Origin: Faecalibacterium sp.
GTDB taxonomy: Bacteria > Bacillota > Clostridia > Oscillospirales > Ruminococcaceae
Length of the DNA stretch: 64,000 nucleotides
Direction: 5' to 3'
Assembly: GCA_020025825.1 (NCBI GenBank)
Contig: JAHHRL010000002.1
Span: 163,304 to 227,303 of the forward strand
In this document: in pieces, positions 51,067 through 59,316 of the stretch
Layout: each line of letters opens with the position of its first letter
How positions within the stretch are numbered: the first letter of the stretch is position 1
Translations under genes and position numbers: made by a program
The notes under the pieces: model-generated
Told to the model about the DNA's origin: nothing
The model's input: the letters and a program-made list of their open reading frames with translations, nothing else
Database searches by the model: none

Positions 51067-51720
51067 TTGGATCTTTCAACCTACTTTCCTGTTTGGAAAG
51101 CACTTACTTTGGAACAGCAGGAACTGCTGACACGCTCAGCGGTCAATCGCACTGCCCCAAAAGGCACCATCGTACATCGTGGCTCGGCAGATTGTGTCGG
51201 TCTGCTGCTAATACGCAGCGGCCAGTTGCGGGTATTTTACACATCCGAAGATGGCCGTGAGGTCACTTTATATCGGCTGTTTGAGCATGACGTCTGCCTG
51301 TTTTCTGCATCCTGCACAATGCGCAGCATCCAATTCGACACCACCGTAGAGGCTGAAAAAGATACTGATTTCTGGGTGATTCCGCCTGCGGTATTCAAGC
51401 AGCTGATGGAACAGTCTTTGCCTGTAGCAAACTATGTAAATGAGCTGCTGGCAAGCCACTTTTCCGATGCAATGTGGCTGATTGAACAAATCATGTGGAA
51501 AAGCTTTGATAAGCGTCTTGCCTCCTTTTTGCTGGAGGAAAGCGCCCTCGAAGAAAGCCTTGTGCTAAAAATCACACACGAAAAAATCGCCAACCACATG
51601 GGCAGTGCACGTGAGGTTGTTACCCGTATGCTGCGTTACTTCCAAAGTGAAAATCTGGTCAAGTTAAGTCGTGGCTCTATCGAAATCGTGGACGAAAAAA
51701 GGCTCAGAGCTTTACAGTAG
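51067..51720 (+). CDS. Crp/Fnr family transcription regulator
   Basis: 217 residues from a TTG start with AAGGAGG seven bases upstream. Cyclic-nucleotide-binding-like domain (about 20-130) with GLLLIRSGQLRVFYTSEDGREVTLYRL, and a C-terminal winged HTH (THEKIANHMGSAREVVTRMLRYFQ). Cysteines in SADC and DVCLFSASC are typical of a clostridial Fnr-like group and may sense redox or bind a metal; the effector is unknown. It is divergent from trxA, with a palindrome between them, so it may control both. Terminator at 51830. Confidence 0.9.
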   Translation: MDLSTYFPVWKALTLEQQELLTRSAVNRTAPKGTIVHRGSADCVGLLLIRSGQLRVFYTSEDGREVTLYRLFEHDVCLFSASCTMRSIQFDTTVEAEKDTDFWVIPPAVFKQLMEQSLPVANYVNELLASHFSDAMWLIEQIMWKSFDKRLASFLLEESALEESLVLKITHEKIANHMGSAREVVTRMLRYFQSENLVKLSRGSIEIVDEKRLRALQ

Positions 51721-51829
51721 TTTTAAGCAGTATATAACGCATCTCGCCACTATTAAAATATACTGAATCTATTGGCGTAAAAAGGCGGCAGAAAATCGCT
51801 AATGCCAGATAAGAAGCCTTTAGAAAGAA

Positions 51830-51868
51830 CGAAACGGAGTGTATCGAAATTTGATACACTCCGTTTTG
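51830..51868. terminator. Bidirectional terminator after the Crp/Fnr gene
   Basis: Stem AACGGAGTGTATC/GATACACTCCGTT with a seven-base AT loop; about 110 bases after the Crp/Fnr stop and 30 bases after the stop of the convergent gene. Confidence 0.8.
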
Positions 51869-51896
51869 TGTTATGCTTATATTACAGCACATTCGA

Positions 51897-52517
51897 CTAT
51901 TTCACATTGTTATAATATGCTGCCTCGCAATGGATATTCACCTGACACGATATTCCTCTACCCGGGATTGATACCACAGCTGTCCAGGAGGCCTGCGCGC
52001 TGCAATCCTTGTTTACTTCTATGGAACTATCCACTGTAGATGCGCTGACAGAGGCAGAATACGTGTTGTCCTCCTGCATAATCTCCGGAGAAACCCTGTT
52101 TGCATAGCTATCTGTAAAGCCCGGGAAATGTAATCCTGTATTCGTATCTGAGGTAATTTGGGCTTCAATATTATTCGCTTGAATGTTACCATTTGAAAGC
52201 AGCTCAAGTCTGGTAGTCCAAGTAGTAGTTCCCGCTGTACCCACATCCCCCGGAGCAAAGTAAATGCAGGGCATAATGTAGGTTTCCTGCTTTCTTCCCA
52301 AAAGGGTTGTACCTTCAATAATCCATAAATCCCCATACACAACAGGAGAATTTGTAGTATGTTGACTTTGCAATTCCTTGCAGCTGTCTGCGTAGGGTGT
52401 TGTACCGATTTGTTCTGCACCAATACACTTGACGACTGTTTTGACCGGAAGGAATATGATACCAACCAAAAAAATCAATACGATGCTCCCGATAATCCAA
52501 AGCTTTTTTGCACGCAT
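51897..52517 (-). CDS. Membrane-anchored extracytoplasmic protein, family not recognised
   Basis: 206 residues. Basic N-terminus MRAKKLW, one hydrophobic helix (about 7-25), then an exported domain rich in Ser, Thr and Asn with a beta-sheet pattern. Five or so Cys in the exported domain (VKCIGAEQ, DSCKEL, MPCIYF, KDCSAQ, ISCQVNIHC) could form disulfides. I do not recognise it. ATG at 52517 has GAGGAGGTG upstream. It seems to be a single gene, convergent to the Crp/Fnr gene. Confidence 0.7.
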   Translation of the reverse strand: MRAKKLWIIGSIVLIFLVGIIFLPVKTVVKCIGAEQIGTTPYADSCKELQSQHTTNSPVVYGDLWIIEGTTLLGRKQETYIMPCIYFAPGDVGTAGTTTWTTRLELLSNGNIQANNIEAQITSDTNTGLHFPGFTDSYANRVSPEIMQEDNTYSASVSASTVDSSIEVNKDCSAQASWTAVVSIPGRGISCQVNIHCEAAYYNNVK

Positions 52518-52599
52518 TAAAATCACCTCCTCATAAAATTGATTATTCCAGACAAGTTTTAATTCTGTTTAATTACCAGCATTGTACCATACAAAGCCG

Positions 52600-52632
52600 A
52601 AAAGCGGCAGAGGAATTTTCCTCTGCCGCTTG
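52600..52632 (-). terminator. Probable terminator of the ASCH gene
   Basis: Stem AGCGGCAGAGG/CCTCTGCCGCT, ten perfect pairs, about 100 bases after the ASCH gene; the T-run on the minus strand is short. Confidence 0.5.
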
Positions 52633-52732
52633 CTGTTATGCCGCTGTTTCCGCCAAAACACGGGTGACTGCCCCCCTGTTTTTGCCTTTTTGACTGATTT
52701 TTATTCGGGACAACTGTCAGATAAATCAGAAT

Positions 52733-53077
52733 TTATTTTAGTTTTATTTCGATGCCAACTACACCATACTTTTTCTGTTTCTCTTTGGAGTAGTACAGCT
52801 CCATGTCAGCGGGTGATGCCTGCTTAACATCTTCTTTTGTATATCCACATCGTAAAAGCGGTAATGAGGCATACAGCTTTTCAAACGAGGGAAACTTGTG
52901 CAATCCGGTTACGATAACCGTCATCTTACAGTTGCTGTTTTCTGTGTTTTCAAATTCAATGAAATCCCCAACCCGAATCCGCTGCCGCTTTTCATCAAGC
53001 AATCGCAATTCTATATCTTTTTCTCCGGACTGTATCGCATAAAAGGGAGCCGGCTGCAGGTTCATATAATGCGTCAT
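52733..53077 (-). CDS. ASCH domain protein
   Basis: 114 residues. ASCH signature: FYAIQSGEKDIELRLLDEKRQRIRVGDFIEFEN (G-x-K-x-x-E-x-R, then G-D-x-I-x-F) at about 12-45. ASCH domains are PUA-related and bind RNA or modified nucleotides; one member is an N4-acetylcytidine amidohydrolase. The molecular role here is unknown. GGGAGA upstream of the ATG. Located after glpP by 75 bases but with no sign of shared function. Confidence 0.83.
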   Translation of the reverse strand: MTHYMNLQPAPFYAIQSGEKDIELRLLDEKRQRIRVGDFIEFENTENSNCKMTVIVTGLHKFPSFEKLYASLPLLRCGYTKEDVKQASPADMELYYSKEKQKKYGVVGIEIKLK

Positions 53078-53152
53078 TGATAGTTCTCCCCATCCTGATT
53101 TAGCAATTGGTTATGCACTGCAATGCAAGTGCAAACGGAAAGCAATGCTTTT

Positions 53153-53719
53153 TTATAAATCCCATATTGATTGATTGGTTGTAGAAATTGCGGTTGCTCC
53201 TGCATCCAGCGCTGCCATTACATCTTCCTTATCTTCAATCAAACCGCCGGCTAAAATCGGGACAGGCACCATGCCGCAGATTTTTCGCAGCGTTTTAGGC
53301 ATTGTACCGGGTAGAATATCAATGTAATCCGGATGAATGCCTGCCGTTTTTTTCAATGTTTCCAACCCAAGCGAGTCAAACACAAACACACGCAAAATAG
53401 CGCACATACCCAGCTCTTTCGCACGTCGAATAAAGGACTGCCTGGTAGAGATGATACCGTCTGCATCGGTCACTTGCTTTAGGTAATCGACTGCAACTTC
53501 CTTGTTTGCAAGCCCGGTGATTAAGTCGGCGTGCACAATAGCAATTTTCCCTGCCTGTTTTATTTGACAAACAATATCAGCAATATTGCAAATATCCCCG
53601 TACAGCACAAAAACAACTTGAACATTATCGCATATCAGGCATTTTTTTAAGCCCTTATCATCTTTAATAGCTGCAATAATAGGGTTATCGGCCAATGCAC
53701 CGACAAGATTACATTTCAT
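53153..53719 (-). CDS. glpP: Glycerol-3-phosphate responsive antiterminator GlpP
   Basis: 188 residues. GlpP/DUF family pattern: NPIIAAIKDDKGL at the start, VFVLYGDI, HADLITGL, DGIISTRQSFIRRAKELGM, DILPGTMP, and ILAGGLIEDKEDV with SIWDL at the end. In Bacillus, GlpP with glycerol-3-phosphate prevents termination in the leaders of glpD, glpFK and glpTQ. GGAGGC precedes the ATG. Near it are a HAD phosphatase and a GlpA-like operon, each with a leader terminator. The likely target is therefore local. Confidence 0.93.
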   Translation of the reverse strand: MKCNLVGALADNPIIAAIKDDKGLKKCLICDNVQVVFVLYGDICNIADIVCQIKQAGKIAIVHADLITGLANKEVAVDYLKQVTDADGIISTRQSFIRRAKELGMCAILRVFVFDSLGLETLKKTAGIHPDYIDILPGTMPKTLRKICGMVPVPILAGGLIEDKEDVMAALDAGATAISTTNQSIWDL

Positions 53720-53878
53720 AAAAAAGCGCCTCCAAGATGTTTTATATTGCGAACGCAGTATGTGTTAGCGTATCACAAAAAACACCAAAGCGCAATGCGC
53801 ACACCCCTTATTCACCTTGTCAAACAGAGCTGCATCTGTATTCCCTGTGCAAAAAGAGTTCACTTGCAGCCCTATTTA

Positions 53879-53908
53879 TTGACAGAAATGCTTACCATTT
53901 GATAAAAT
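53879..53908 (+). promoter_or_regulatory. Promoter of the HAD-IIA phosphatase gene
   Basis: TTGACA (53879-53884), 18-base spacer, TAAAAT (53903-53908). A transcript beginning near 53915 meets the terminator hairpin within ten bases. Confidence 0.65.
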
Positions 53909-53921
53909 GCATATTGCAGCA

Positions 53922-53957
53922 AGCAAGGTGCGACAAATCGCAGCTTTGCTTTTTTTA
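53922..53957 (+). terminator. Leader terminator (attenuator) before the HAD-IIA phosphatase
   Basis: A 12-pair stem (AGCAAGG-TGCGA with TCGCA-G-CTTTGCT, one G:T pair and one bulged G), a CAAA loop, and seven T. It lies between promoter and ribosome binding site on the coding strand, not after any plus-strand gene. Confidence 0.7.
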
Positions 53958-54002
53958 TGTGCAAAATAAATCCGCTCTACTTTTTCAAAGGAGGAGATTA
54001 TC

Positions 54003-54800
54003 ATAGATAAAAAAGATTTGTTGCGTGATACGCAATTATTTGTGTTGGATATGGACGGCACTTACTATTTAGGCGATAAAATTTTAGACGGAGCACGTGA
54101 TTTTTTAGATGCCGTAAAGGAAACGGAACGTGAGTATTTGTTCTTTACAAACAATTCCTCCCGTGCACCGGAAGATTACATCCGCAAGCTGGCCAAAATG
54201 GACACACCCATCACACGTGACCAGATTATGACAAGCGGTGATGTTACCGCACGTTATCTACTGACACACTATGCAGATAAAACCGTGTACCTAGTAGGTA
54301 CGCCGCCTCTCGTTGAAAATTTCCGTGCAGCAGGTGTCAAACTGGTAGAGGAGCAGCCCGATATTGTTGTAGTCGCTTTTGATACCACCCTGACCTACGA
54401 AAAGCTTTCTAATGCGTGCACCTATATTCGGAATGGCGCCATGTTCCTGGCTACCCATCTGGACATCAATTGTCCTACCGAAACCGGTTTTATCCCTGAT
54501 TGCGGCGCATTTTGTGCAGCAATCACGCTTTCTACCGGCAAAGAGCCCAAGTATCTGGGTAAGCCTTTTGCCGAAACCGTAGAAATGGTTTTGGACAAAA
54601 CCGGCTATCGCAAAGAGGCCGTGACTTTTGTAGGCGACCGCCTGTACACCGACATTGCTACCGGCGTAAAAAATGGCGCAAAGGGTGCACTGGTACTGAC
54701 AGGCGAAACCCACTTGGAGGACGTAGAGAAATCCGAGGTTAAACCGGATGCCGTTTATGCATCTCTGGGTGAGATGGGGCAGTTACTGCGTACCCTTTAA
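54003..54800 (+). CDS. HAD-IIA family phosphatase (NagD-like) with an apparent AUA start codon
   Basis: 265 residues. DxDGT motif LDMDGTYYLG (D16, D18), FTNNSSRAPEDY (motif II Ser/Thr region) and GDRLYTDI (motif IV), as in the NagD and glycerol-3-phosphate/p-nitrophenyl phosphatase class of HAD-IIA. Substrate unknown; glycerol-3-phosphate is attractive given glpP. AAAGGAGGAG ends eight bases before ATA at 54003, which reads on as IDKKDLLRDTQLF. The next usable codons are TTG at 54018 and 54021, more than 20 bases from the site. An ATG to ATA change, or use of those TTGs, remains open. Confidence 0.87.
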   Translation: MDKKDLLRDTQLFVLDMDGTYYLGDKILDGARDFLDAVKETEREYLFFTNNSSRAPEDYIRKLAKMDTPITRDQIMTSGDVTARYLLTHYADKTVYLVGTPPLVENFRAAGVKLVEEQPDIVVVAFDTTLTYEKLSNACTYIRNGAMFLATHLDINCPTETGFIPDCGAFCAAITLSTGKEPKYLGKPFAETVEMVLDKTGYRKEAVTFVGDRLYTDIATGVKNGAKGALVLTGETHLEDVEKSEVKPDAVYASLGEMGQLLRTL

Positions 54801-54839
54801 GCGTGCTCTGGACAAAAAAGCGGAAAAATTCCATCACAT

Positions 54840-54887
54840 AAAAAAATCCCCCTGCTCAGGTTTTGCATCTGAACAGGGGGATTTTTA
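54840..54887. terminator. Bidirectional terminator between the HAD gene and the DUF1667 operon
   Basis: Stem AATCCCCCTG-CTCAG with its complement CTGA(A)CAGGGGGATT, flanked by A-run and T-run. Confidence 0.85.
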
Positions 54888-54903
54888 TTGATTTTTCAGC
54901 CTT

Positions 54904-55248
54904 TTACAGGTTACGTGTAGCGACAATGTTAACGCCTGTGTTGCACACATTTTCCAGAACAACGTCACCAACTTGTACGGGGGCATTTACAACCACATCG
55001 TCCAACGCTTTCATCACATCAAACATCATCTCCTTAGGGATTGGAGCTGCTGTTTTTACTGTACAGCGAGGGTGCAAGCCACCCACGGCACGTACTGTGC
55101 TTGTGATAATGCGGGTAGGGTGGGTAAGTTCCTCCTTGCCGTATGCAGCACCATTTGGGCAAGCATTGCCGGTTACGGCGTAGTCATTGTTTTCATCAAC
55201 CTTCAGGTGGCAGCCTTTGGGGCAGCAAATGCAAATAACTTCTTTCAT
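54904..55248 (-). CDS. DUF1667 small Cys-rich protein, third gene of the GlpA-like operon
   Basis: 114 residues. ICICCPKGCHL (CxCCxxxC) at about 5-15 and GNACPNG, then a beta-rich domain with NAPVQVGDVV and CNTGVNIVATR at the end. DUF1667 (COG3862) is always found after a FAD oxidoreductase and a GlpA-like protein, probably an iron-sulfur or electron-transfer subunit. GGAGGTC is supplied by the last codons of the upstream gene. The start at 55248 is three bases beyond that gene's stop. Confidence 0.88.
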   Translation of the reverse strand: MKEVICICCPKGCHLKVDENNDYAVTGNACPNGAAYGKEELTHPTRIITSTVRAVGGLHPRCTVKTAAPIPKEMMFDVMKALDDVVVNAPVQVGDVVLENVCNTGVNIVATRNL

Positions 55249-55251
55249 GGC

Positions 55252-56505
55252 TTAGACCTCCTCAACGGAAACGGACAAGGTATCAATGGGTGCTTTCTCT
55301 AAAAGAACACGGGGCAGCGCAATCCGTTCCATCTCGCCGGGTGCCATGTGTTCACGCTTATACTGCGCCAAAACAGTATCGCCACTCTTAACAACGATCT
55401 TGCTCTCATGCAAAATGCGCCGTACACGGAAAGAAACATTTACACTCTTTTCAACGCCTTCCAAGCGGATATACTGGGGGACAGTGTATCCAACGTCTGC
55501 GCCGGTTTCCAGTGTAAGCACACGGCCTTCCGGTACAGGGCCATCCATAATATACTTGGCAGCAGCAGCACCTGCCAGCTCGCTTTCACCGGAAACAAAG
55601 TCAACCAAATCATGCACGTGGACAACGTTGCCGCAAGCAAACACACCGGGCAGGCTGGTTTCCATATTTTCGTACACATAGGCGCCCTTGGTATGGGGGT
55701 CCATCTGAATGCCAGCCTGCTTTGTCAGCTCGTTTTCGGGAATCAGGCCGACACTTAGCAGAATGGTATCAACGTCAAACTCCATTTCTGTACCGGGAAT
55801 AGGCTTGCGGTCGGGGCCTATCTCAGCCACAATCGCCTTTTCCACACGGTCCTTGCCCTGAATATCAACAATTGTATGGGACAGGTACAGCGGAATATCA
55901 AAGTCATTCAAGCACTGCACAATGTTTCGGGTCAGGCCGCCGGAGTAGGGCATCACCTCGACACAAGCCAAAACCTTTGCGCCTTCCAGTGTCATACGGC
56001 GAGCCATAATCAGGCCAATATCACCGGAACCGAGAATCAGCACACGCTTGCCAACCATGTAGCCTTCCATATTCACATAGCGCTGGGCAGCACCTGCGGT
56101 ATACACACCTGCGGGGCGTGTGCCGGGGGTGCCGATTGCGCCACGTGTACGCTCACGGCAGCCCATGCCCAATACAATGCTCTTAGCTTCAATAATCTGA
56201 TAGCCCTCCGCTTTGGAAACACAATGAACCTTTTTATCCAGTGTTACTTCCAAAACCATTGTGTCCAGCTGAACTTTTACGCCAGTATCCTTCAGCATTT
56301 CCACATAGCGTCCGGCATATTCGGGGCCGGTCAGCTGCTCACCAAAACGGTGCAGGCCAAAACCATTATGAATACACTGGTTCAAAATACCGCCCAGCTC
56401 TTTATCACGTTCCAGAATCAGTATATCACGCAGGCCGCCTTCCCATGCTTTCAGCGCAGCTGCCAAACCAGCGGGGCCGCCGCCAACTACTACGAGATCA
56501 ACCAT
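55252..56505 (-). CDS. FAD/NAD-binding oxidoreductase, second gene of the GlpA-like operon
   Basis: 417 residues. FAD site VVGGGPAGLAAALKAWEGG at the start, the redox Cys segment LNQCIHNGFGLHRFG, and a second nucleotide-binding site VLILGSGDIGLIMARRM. The closest functional class is the pyridine nucleotide-disulfide oxidoreductase (COG0446) linked to anaerobic glycerol-3-phosphate oxidation. It could pass electrons from the GlpA-like protein to NAD or another carrier. Starts eight bases inside the end of the GlpA-like gene with GGAGGT upstream. Confidence 0.86.
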   Translation of the reverse strand: MVDLVVVGGGPAGLAAALKAWEGGLRDILILERDKELGGILNQCIHNGFGLHRFGEQLTGPEYAGRYVEMLKDTGVKVQLDTMVLEVTLDKKVHCVSKAEGYQIIEAKSIVLGMGCRERTRGAIGTPGTRPAGVYTAGAAQRYVNMEGYMVGKRVLILGSGDIGLIMARRMTLEGAKVLACVEVMPYSGGLTRNIVQCLNDFDIPLYLSHTIVDIQGKDRVEKAIVAEIGPDRKPIPGTEMEFDVDTILLSVGLIPENELTKQAGIQMDPHTKGAYVYENMETSLPGVFACGNVVHVHDLVDFVSGESELAGAAAAKYIMDGPVPEGRVLTLETGADVGYTVPQYIRLEGVEKSVNVSFRVRRILHESKIVVKSGDTVLAQYKREHMAPGEMERIALPRVLLEKAPIDTLSVSVEEV

Positions 56506-57937
56506 TGTTGTTACCTCCCTGCTTTGTTTCGCTTACCAGCACATTGGTGCCGGCCTTATCCTGCAGCACGTCCAACGGGTCAATCCCCAGTTCACGGCTA
56601 ATCAGTTCCAGTACACGTGGGCCGCAGAAACCACCCTGACAACGGCCCATGCCGGAACCTGCACGGCGCTTGACACCGTCAATTGTAGTGGCAGGAATCT
56701 CGCTGTGCAAAGCTGCCAGAATTTCGCCTTCAGTAATCGTTTCGCAACGGCAAATCACACGGCCGTAAGCAGGATTTTCTGCAACGAGCTTCTTCTTTTC
56801 ATCAGCGGACAGGTGCTTGAACCAAATATGCTTGCGCCCGTCTTTATAATCGGTTTTCTTTGTGCCCAAAGCATTGTGGGAAGCCAAAATCTTAACCGCT
56901 TCTTCTGCAACAGCAGGTGCAGAGGACAAACCGGGAGATTTCATACCAGCCAAATCAATAAAACCGGGAATCGTTTCTTCGATGATAAAGTCATCTCGGT
57001 CTACATTTGCACGCACACCCGCAAAGTTGCGGATAGATTCGCCAAAGTTAATGCTGGGAACACTGCGGCGCGCGGTTGCGCTTACAAAGGCCAATCCATC
57101 CGCAGTGCAGGCGGTATCATTGCCCTGTACGCGCTCTGCGTTGGGGCCGACAATCAGGTTGCCGTGCACAGTGGGTGCAACCAGAACGCCCTTACCCAAT
57201 TCGTTGGGGCACTGGAAAATGACCTTTCCAACACGGGTGCCTTCCCCCTTATCCAGCAGGTAATATTCACCACGGGTGGGCTGAATATGGAAGTTCGGCT
57301 TACCAACCATAGCGTGAACAGCCTCGGCCGAAATACCTGCTGCATTGATTACATATTTTGCCTTTACTTCTCCGGTGGGGGTAGCCAAAATGTAGCCATC
57401 CTCCGTTTTTTCAATTGCAGTTACCGGGCAGCTGCGGCGCAGCTCTACACCATTGCGGACTGCAACCTCAGCCATTGCCAAAGCAAATTCCCACGGGCTT
57501 ACAATCGCAGCACTGGGCGCATATAATGCACCTGCAACGGTATCTGCCAAATTGGGCTCCATTGCTTTTGCTTGTTCTGCCGACAGCAGCTGGATACCGG
57601 GTACACCGTTTGCTACACCGTTTTCGTACAGGTGCTGCAGGTGCGGCACTTCATCAGGAGCAAGTGCGAGAACAAGGCTGCCGCACTGGTTATAAGGGAC
57701 ATCCAGCTTCCGGCAGATTTCCTTCGCCATGGCAACGCCTTCCACATTCAGGCGAGCCATCCGGGTGCCCGGTTCAGGGTCGTAGCCTGCGTGCAGGATT
57801 GCACTGTTTGCTTTTGTAGTGCAGTTTGCAACATCGTTTTCGGCTTCTAAAATAACAACTTTTCCCTCGTAGCGAGAAAGCGAATAAGCCGTTGCGGCAC
57901 CGATTACACCGCAACCAATAATCGCAATATCGTACAT
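56498..57937 (-). CDS. glpA: GlpA-like FAD-dependent glycerol-3-phosphate dehydrogenase family protein with BFD-like Fe-S domain
   Basis: 479 residues. N-terminal FAD site IIGCGVIGAATAYSLSRYEG, DAO-type domain, and a C-terminal BFD-like [2Fe-2S] domain with CRC (VICRCETITEG) and CQGGFC (about 445-450). The DAO domain with this Fe-S tail is the anaerobic GlpA type of glycerol-3-phosphate dehydrogenase, and with the next two genes it forms the three-gene clostridial unit. Start at 57937 with AGGAGGA upstream. Transcription passes a strong leader terminator first (58025-58075), so read-through must be regulated. Confidence 0.88.
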   Translation of the reverse strand: MYDIAIIGCGVIGAATAYSLSRYEGKVVILEAENDVANCTTKANSAILHAGYDPEPGTRMARLNVEGVAMAKEICRKLDVPYNQCGSLVLALAPDEVPHLQHLYENGVANGVPGIQLLSAEQAKAMEPNLADTVAGALYAPSAAIVSPWEFALAMAEVAVRNGVELRRSCPVTAIEKTEDGYILATPTGEVKAKYVINAAGISAEAVHAMVGKPNFHIQPTRGEYYLLDKGEGTRVGKVIFQCPNELGKGVLVAPTVHGNLIVGPNAERVQGNDTACTADGLAFVSATARRSVPSINFGESIRNFAGVRANVDRDDFIIEETIPGFIDLAGMKSPGLSSAPAVAEEAVKILASHNALGTKKTDYKDGRKHIWFKHLSADEKKKLVAENPAYGRVICRCETITEGEILAALHSEIPATTIDGVKRRAGSGMGRCQGGFCGPRVLELISRELGIDPLDVLQDKAGTNVLVSETKQGGNNNG

Positions 57938-58024
57938 AAGTATTCCTCCTGTATTATGTTCCACCGCAAAAGCAGCAGGCCTTTCTGCGATACGGTAGTT
58001 GATGCTCTGGCTGTTTTTTTGCAC

Positions 58025-58075
58025 AAAAAAAGAGCGAAACAAATAAAGGCAGTGCCTCTATTTGTTTCACTCCTA
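58025..58075 (-). terminator. Leader terminator (attenuator) of the GlpA-like operon
   Basis: On the coding strand a 19-pair stem with a three-base loop, left arm beginning GAGTGAAACAAATA and right arm ending TATTTGTTTCGCTC, with three G:U pairs and no mismatch, followed by seven T. It starts about 26 bases after the expected transcription start and lies 90 bases before the gene. It is the strongest terminator-like structure that precedes a gene in this window. Confidence 0.82.
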
Positions 58076-58104
58076 CTCTGTAAACAAACAGCATTGTTGT
58101 ATTT

Positions 58105-58133
58105 ATCATACCCTTTATACGCAAGAAATGCAA
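58105..58133 (-). promoter_or_regulatory. Promoter of the GlpA-like operon
   Basis: Minus-strand TTGCAT (58128-58133), 17-base spacer, TATGAT (58105-58110), with a leader of about 160 bases. Confidence 0.7.
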
Positions 58134-58311
58134 GGGTGAAAAGATTGTTAAATTTTATTTGTGTAAAACATCACTTTTTGAAGGTTTCGTATCAGCCAAA
58201 TGCACAAAGGTAAAAAGCCAAAAGGCTTGAGCAGCAGTGGCTCAGCAGATATTCTTTGCTAAAGCCGCAAAGCTCCCGCCCGGAATCATGCCGCAATTCC
58301 TTTCAAATGCT

Positions 58312-59076
58312 TCACAGTCCCACTGCTAATTCCAGCCCCAGATAAAGAGCCTTTTCCAACGATTCACTCCCCCACCCACGCTCATTGTAGGCATCTACGT
58401 TTGCTAATGTATCCGCAGTGAACAGTATCTGGCCAAACTTTACGCCTCGAAATTCAGCACAGGCTGCCAGTGCTGCACACTCCATCTCTACAACCGTGCA
58501 GCCTTCTTCCTTTCTGTGCTGGACCTTATCTTTCGTTTCCCTATAAAAGCCATCTGTTGTCCATGTTACGCACTCGGCATAGGATATATCCAGTTTGCTA
58601 AGCGTTTGCTCAATAGAATTTACAACCGTCGGATTCATTTCCACAAATCGGGAAGCTGGTAAATAGTGGTAAGATGTACCTTCGTCACGCAGAGCCTTAA
58701 CCGGAACAAGAAATTTGTTTTCCGGCAAATCTACCAAAGTTCCGCAGGACCCCACCGAAATGATATGTGTTGCACCATATCCAATCAGCCAATCCATAAT
58801 CTGTACTGCCGGCGCAGCCCCAGCAGGTGCCTGACAAAGGCCGATTTGCTCTCCATTATACTCTACTGTATAAATGGGGTATTGCTTTGTAATAGAATCA
58901 AATTGCGCAATCTGGATTCCACCATGGGTTTGTGCATAGTCCTCTACCGCATCACCCAAGAAAGCAAATACCATTTTTGCGGGAAGTTTTATATTCAAAT
59001 GCTCATGGACCGGCATAATAACGGAAAGTGGGTTGTCATCGTACTCTAAAATAGGTACCTCATGCCTGATAATCAT
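58312..59076 (-). CDS. Nucleoside phosphorylase family protein
   Basis: 254 residues. PNP/UDP phosphorylase pattern: GAAPAVQIMDWL, VGSCGTLVDLPENKFLVP, GTSYHYLPASR, TDGFYRE and VEMECAALAACAE (Met-Glu base/ribose site). It splits a nucleoside with phosphate; whether purine or uridine is not clear. Start set at the ATG at 59076 with GGAAGG 11 bases upstream; an ATG at 59085 is only two bases from that site. A strong terminator hairpin stands 50 bases before the gene. Confidence 0.82.
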   Translation of the reverse strand: MIIRHEVPILEYDDNPLSVIMPVHEHLNIKLPAKMVFAFLGDAVEDYAQTHGGIQIAQFDSITKQYPIYTVEYNGEQIGLCQAPAGAAPAVQIMDWLIGYGATHIISVGSCGTLVDLPENKFLVPVKALRDEGTSYHYLPASRFVEMNPTVVNSIEQTLSKLDISYAECVTWTTDGFYRETKDKVQHRKEEGCTVVEMECAALAACAEFRGVKFGQILFTADTLANVDAYNERGWGSESLEKALYLGLELAVGL

Positions 59077-59127
59077 CGCATTCATTTCCTTCCAAATTCT
59101 TTTTTGTACAAACATATCATAACGCTT

Positions 59128-59174
59128 ATCTAAAAAACAAGTCTGGGGTGCGATTGCCCCAGACTTGTTTTTTC
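59128..59174. terminator. Bidirectional terminator hairpin just upstream of the nucleoside phosphorylase
   Basis: Stem AACAAGTCTGGGG/CCCCAGACTTGTT with A-run and T-run flanks. It is about 240 bases after the stop of the preceding minus-strand gene. I found no good promoter between it and the phosphorylase, so it may be a leader attenuator or a late terminator. Confidence 0.75.
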
Positions 59175-59316
59175 TTACTGTGTACTATATATTCTCGATG
59201 CGGTGCGGCACACTTTCCAAACAAAGCAATCCATACAGAGCATAATAACTTTTACTCCACAAAAGCACCGTACTATTCATTTTTCTTTCCGGAAAGTACC
59301 CTACCCGCCTGCCGCT

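Larger units (their letters stand above)
57938..58311. other. Leader and promoter region of the GlpA-like operon
   Basis: 374 bases. It holds the promoter at 58105-58133, the leader terminator at 58025-58075, and about 110 bases of 3' flanking sequence of the nucleoside phosphorylase in which I see no separate terminator. Confidence 0.65.
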
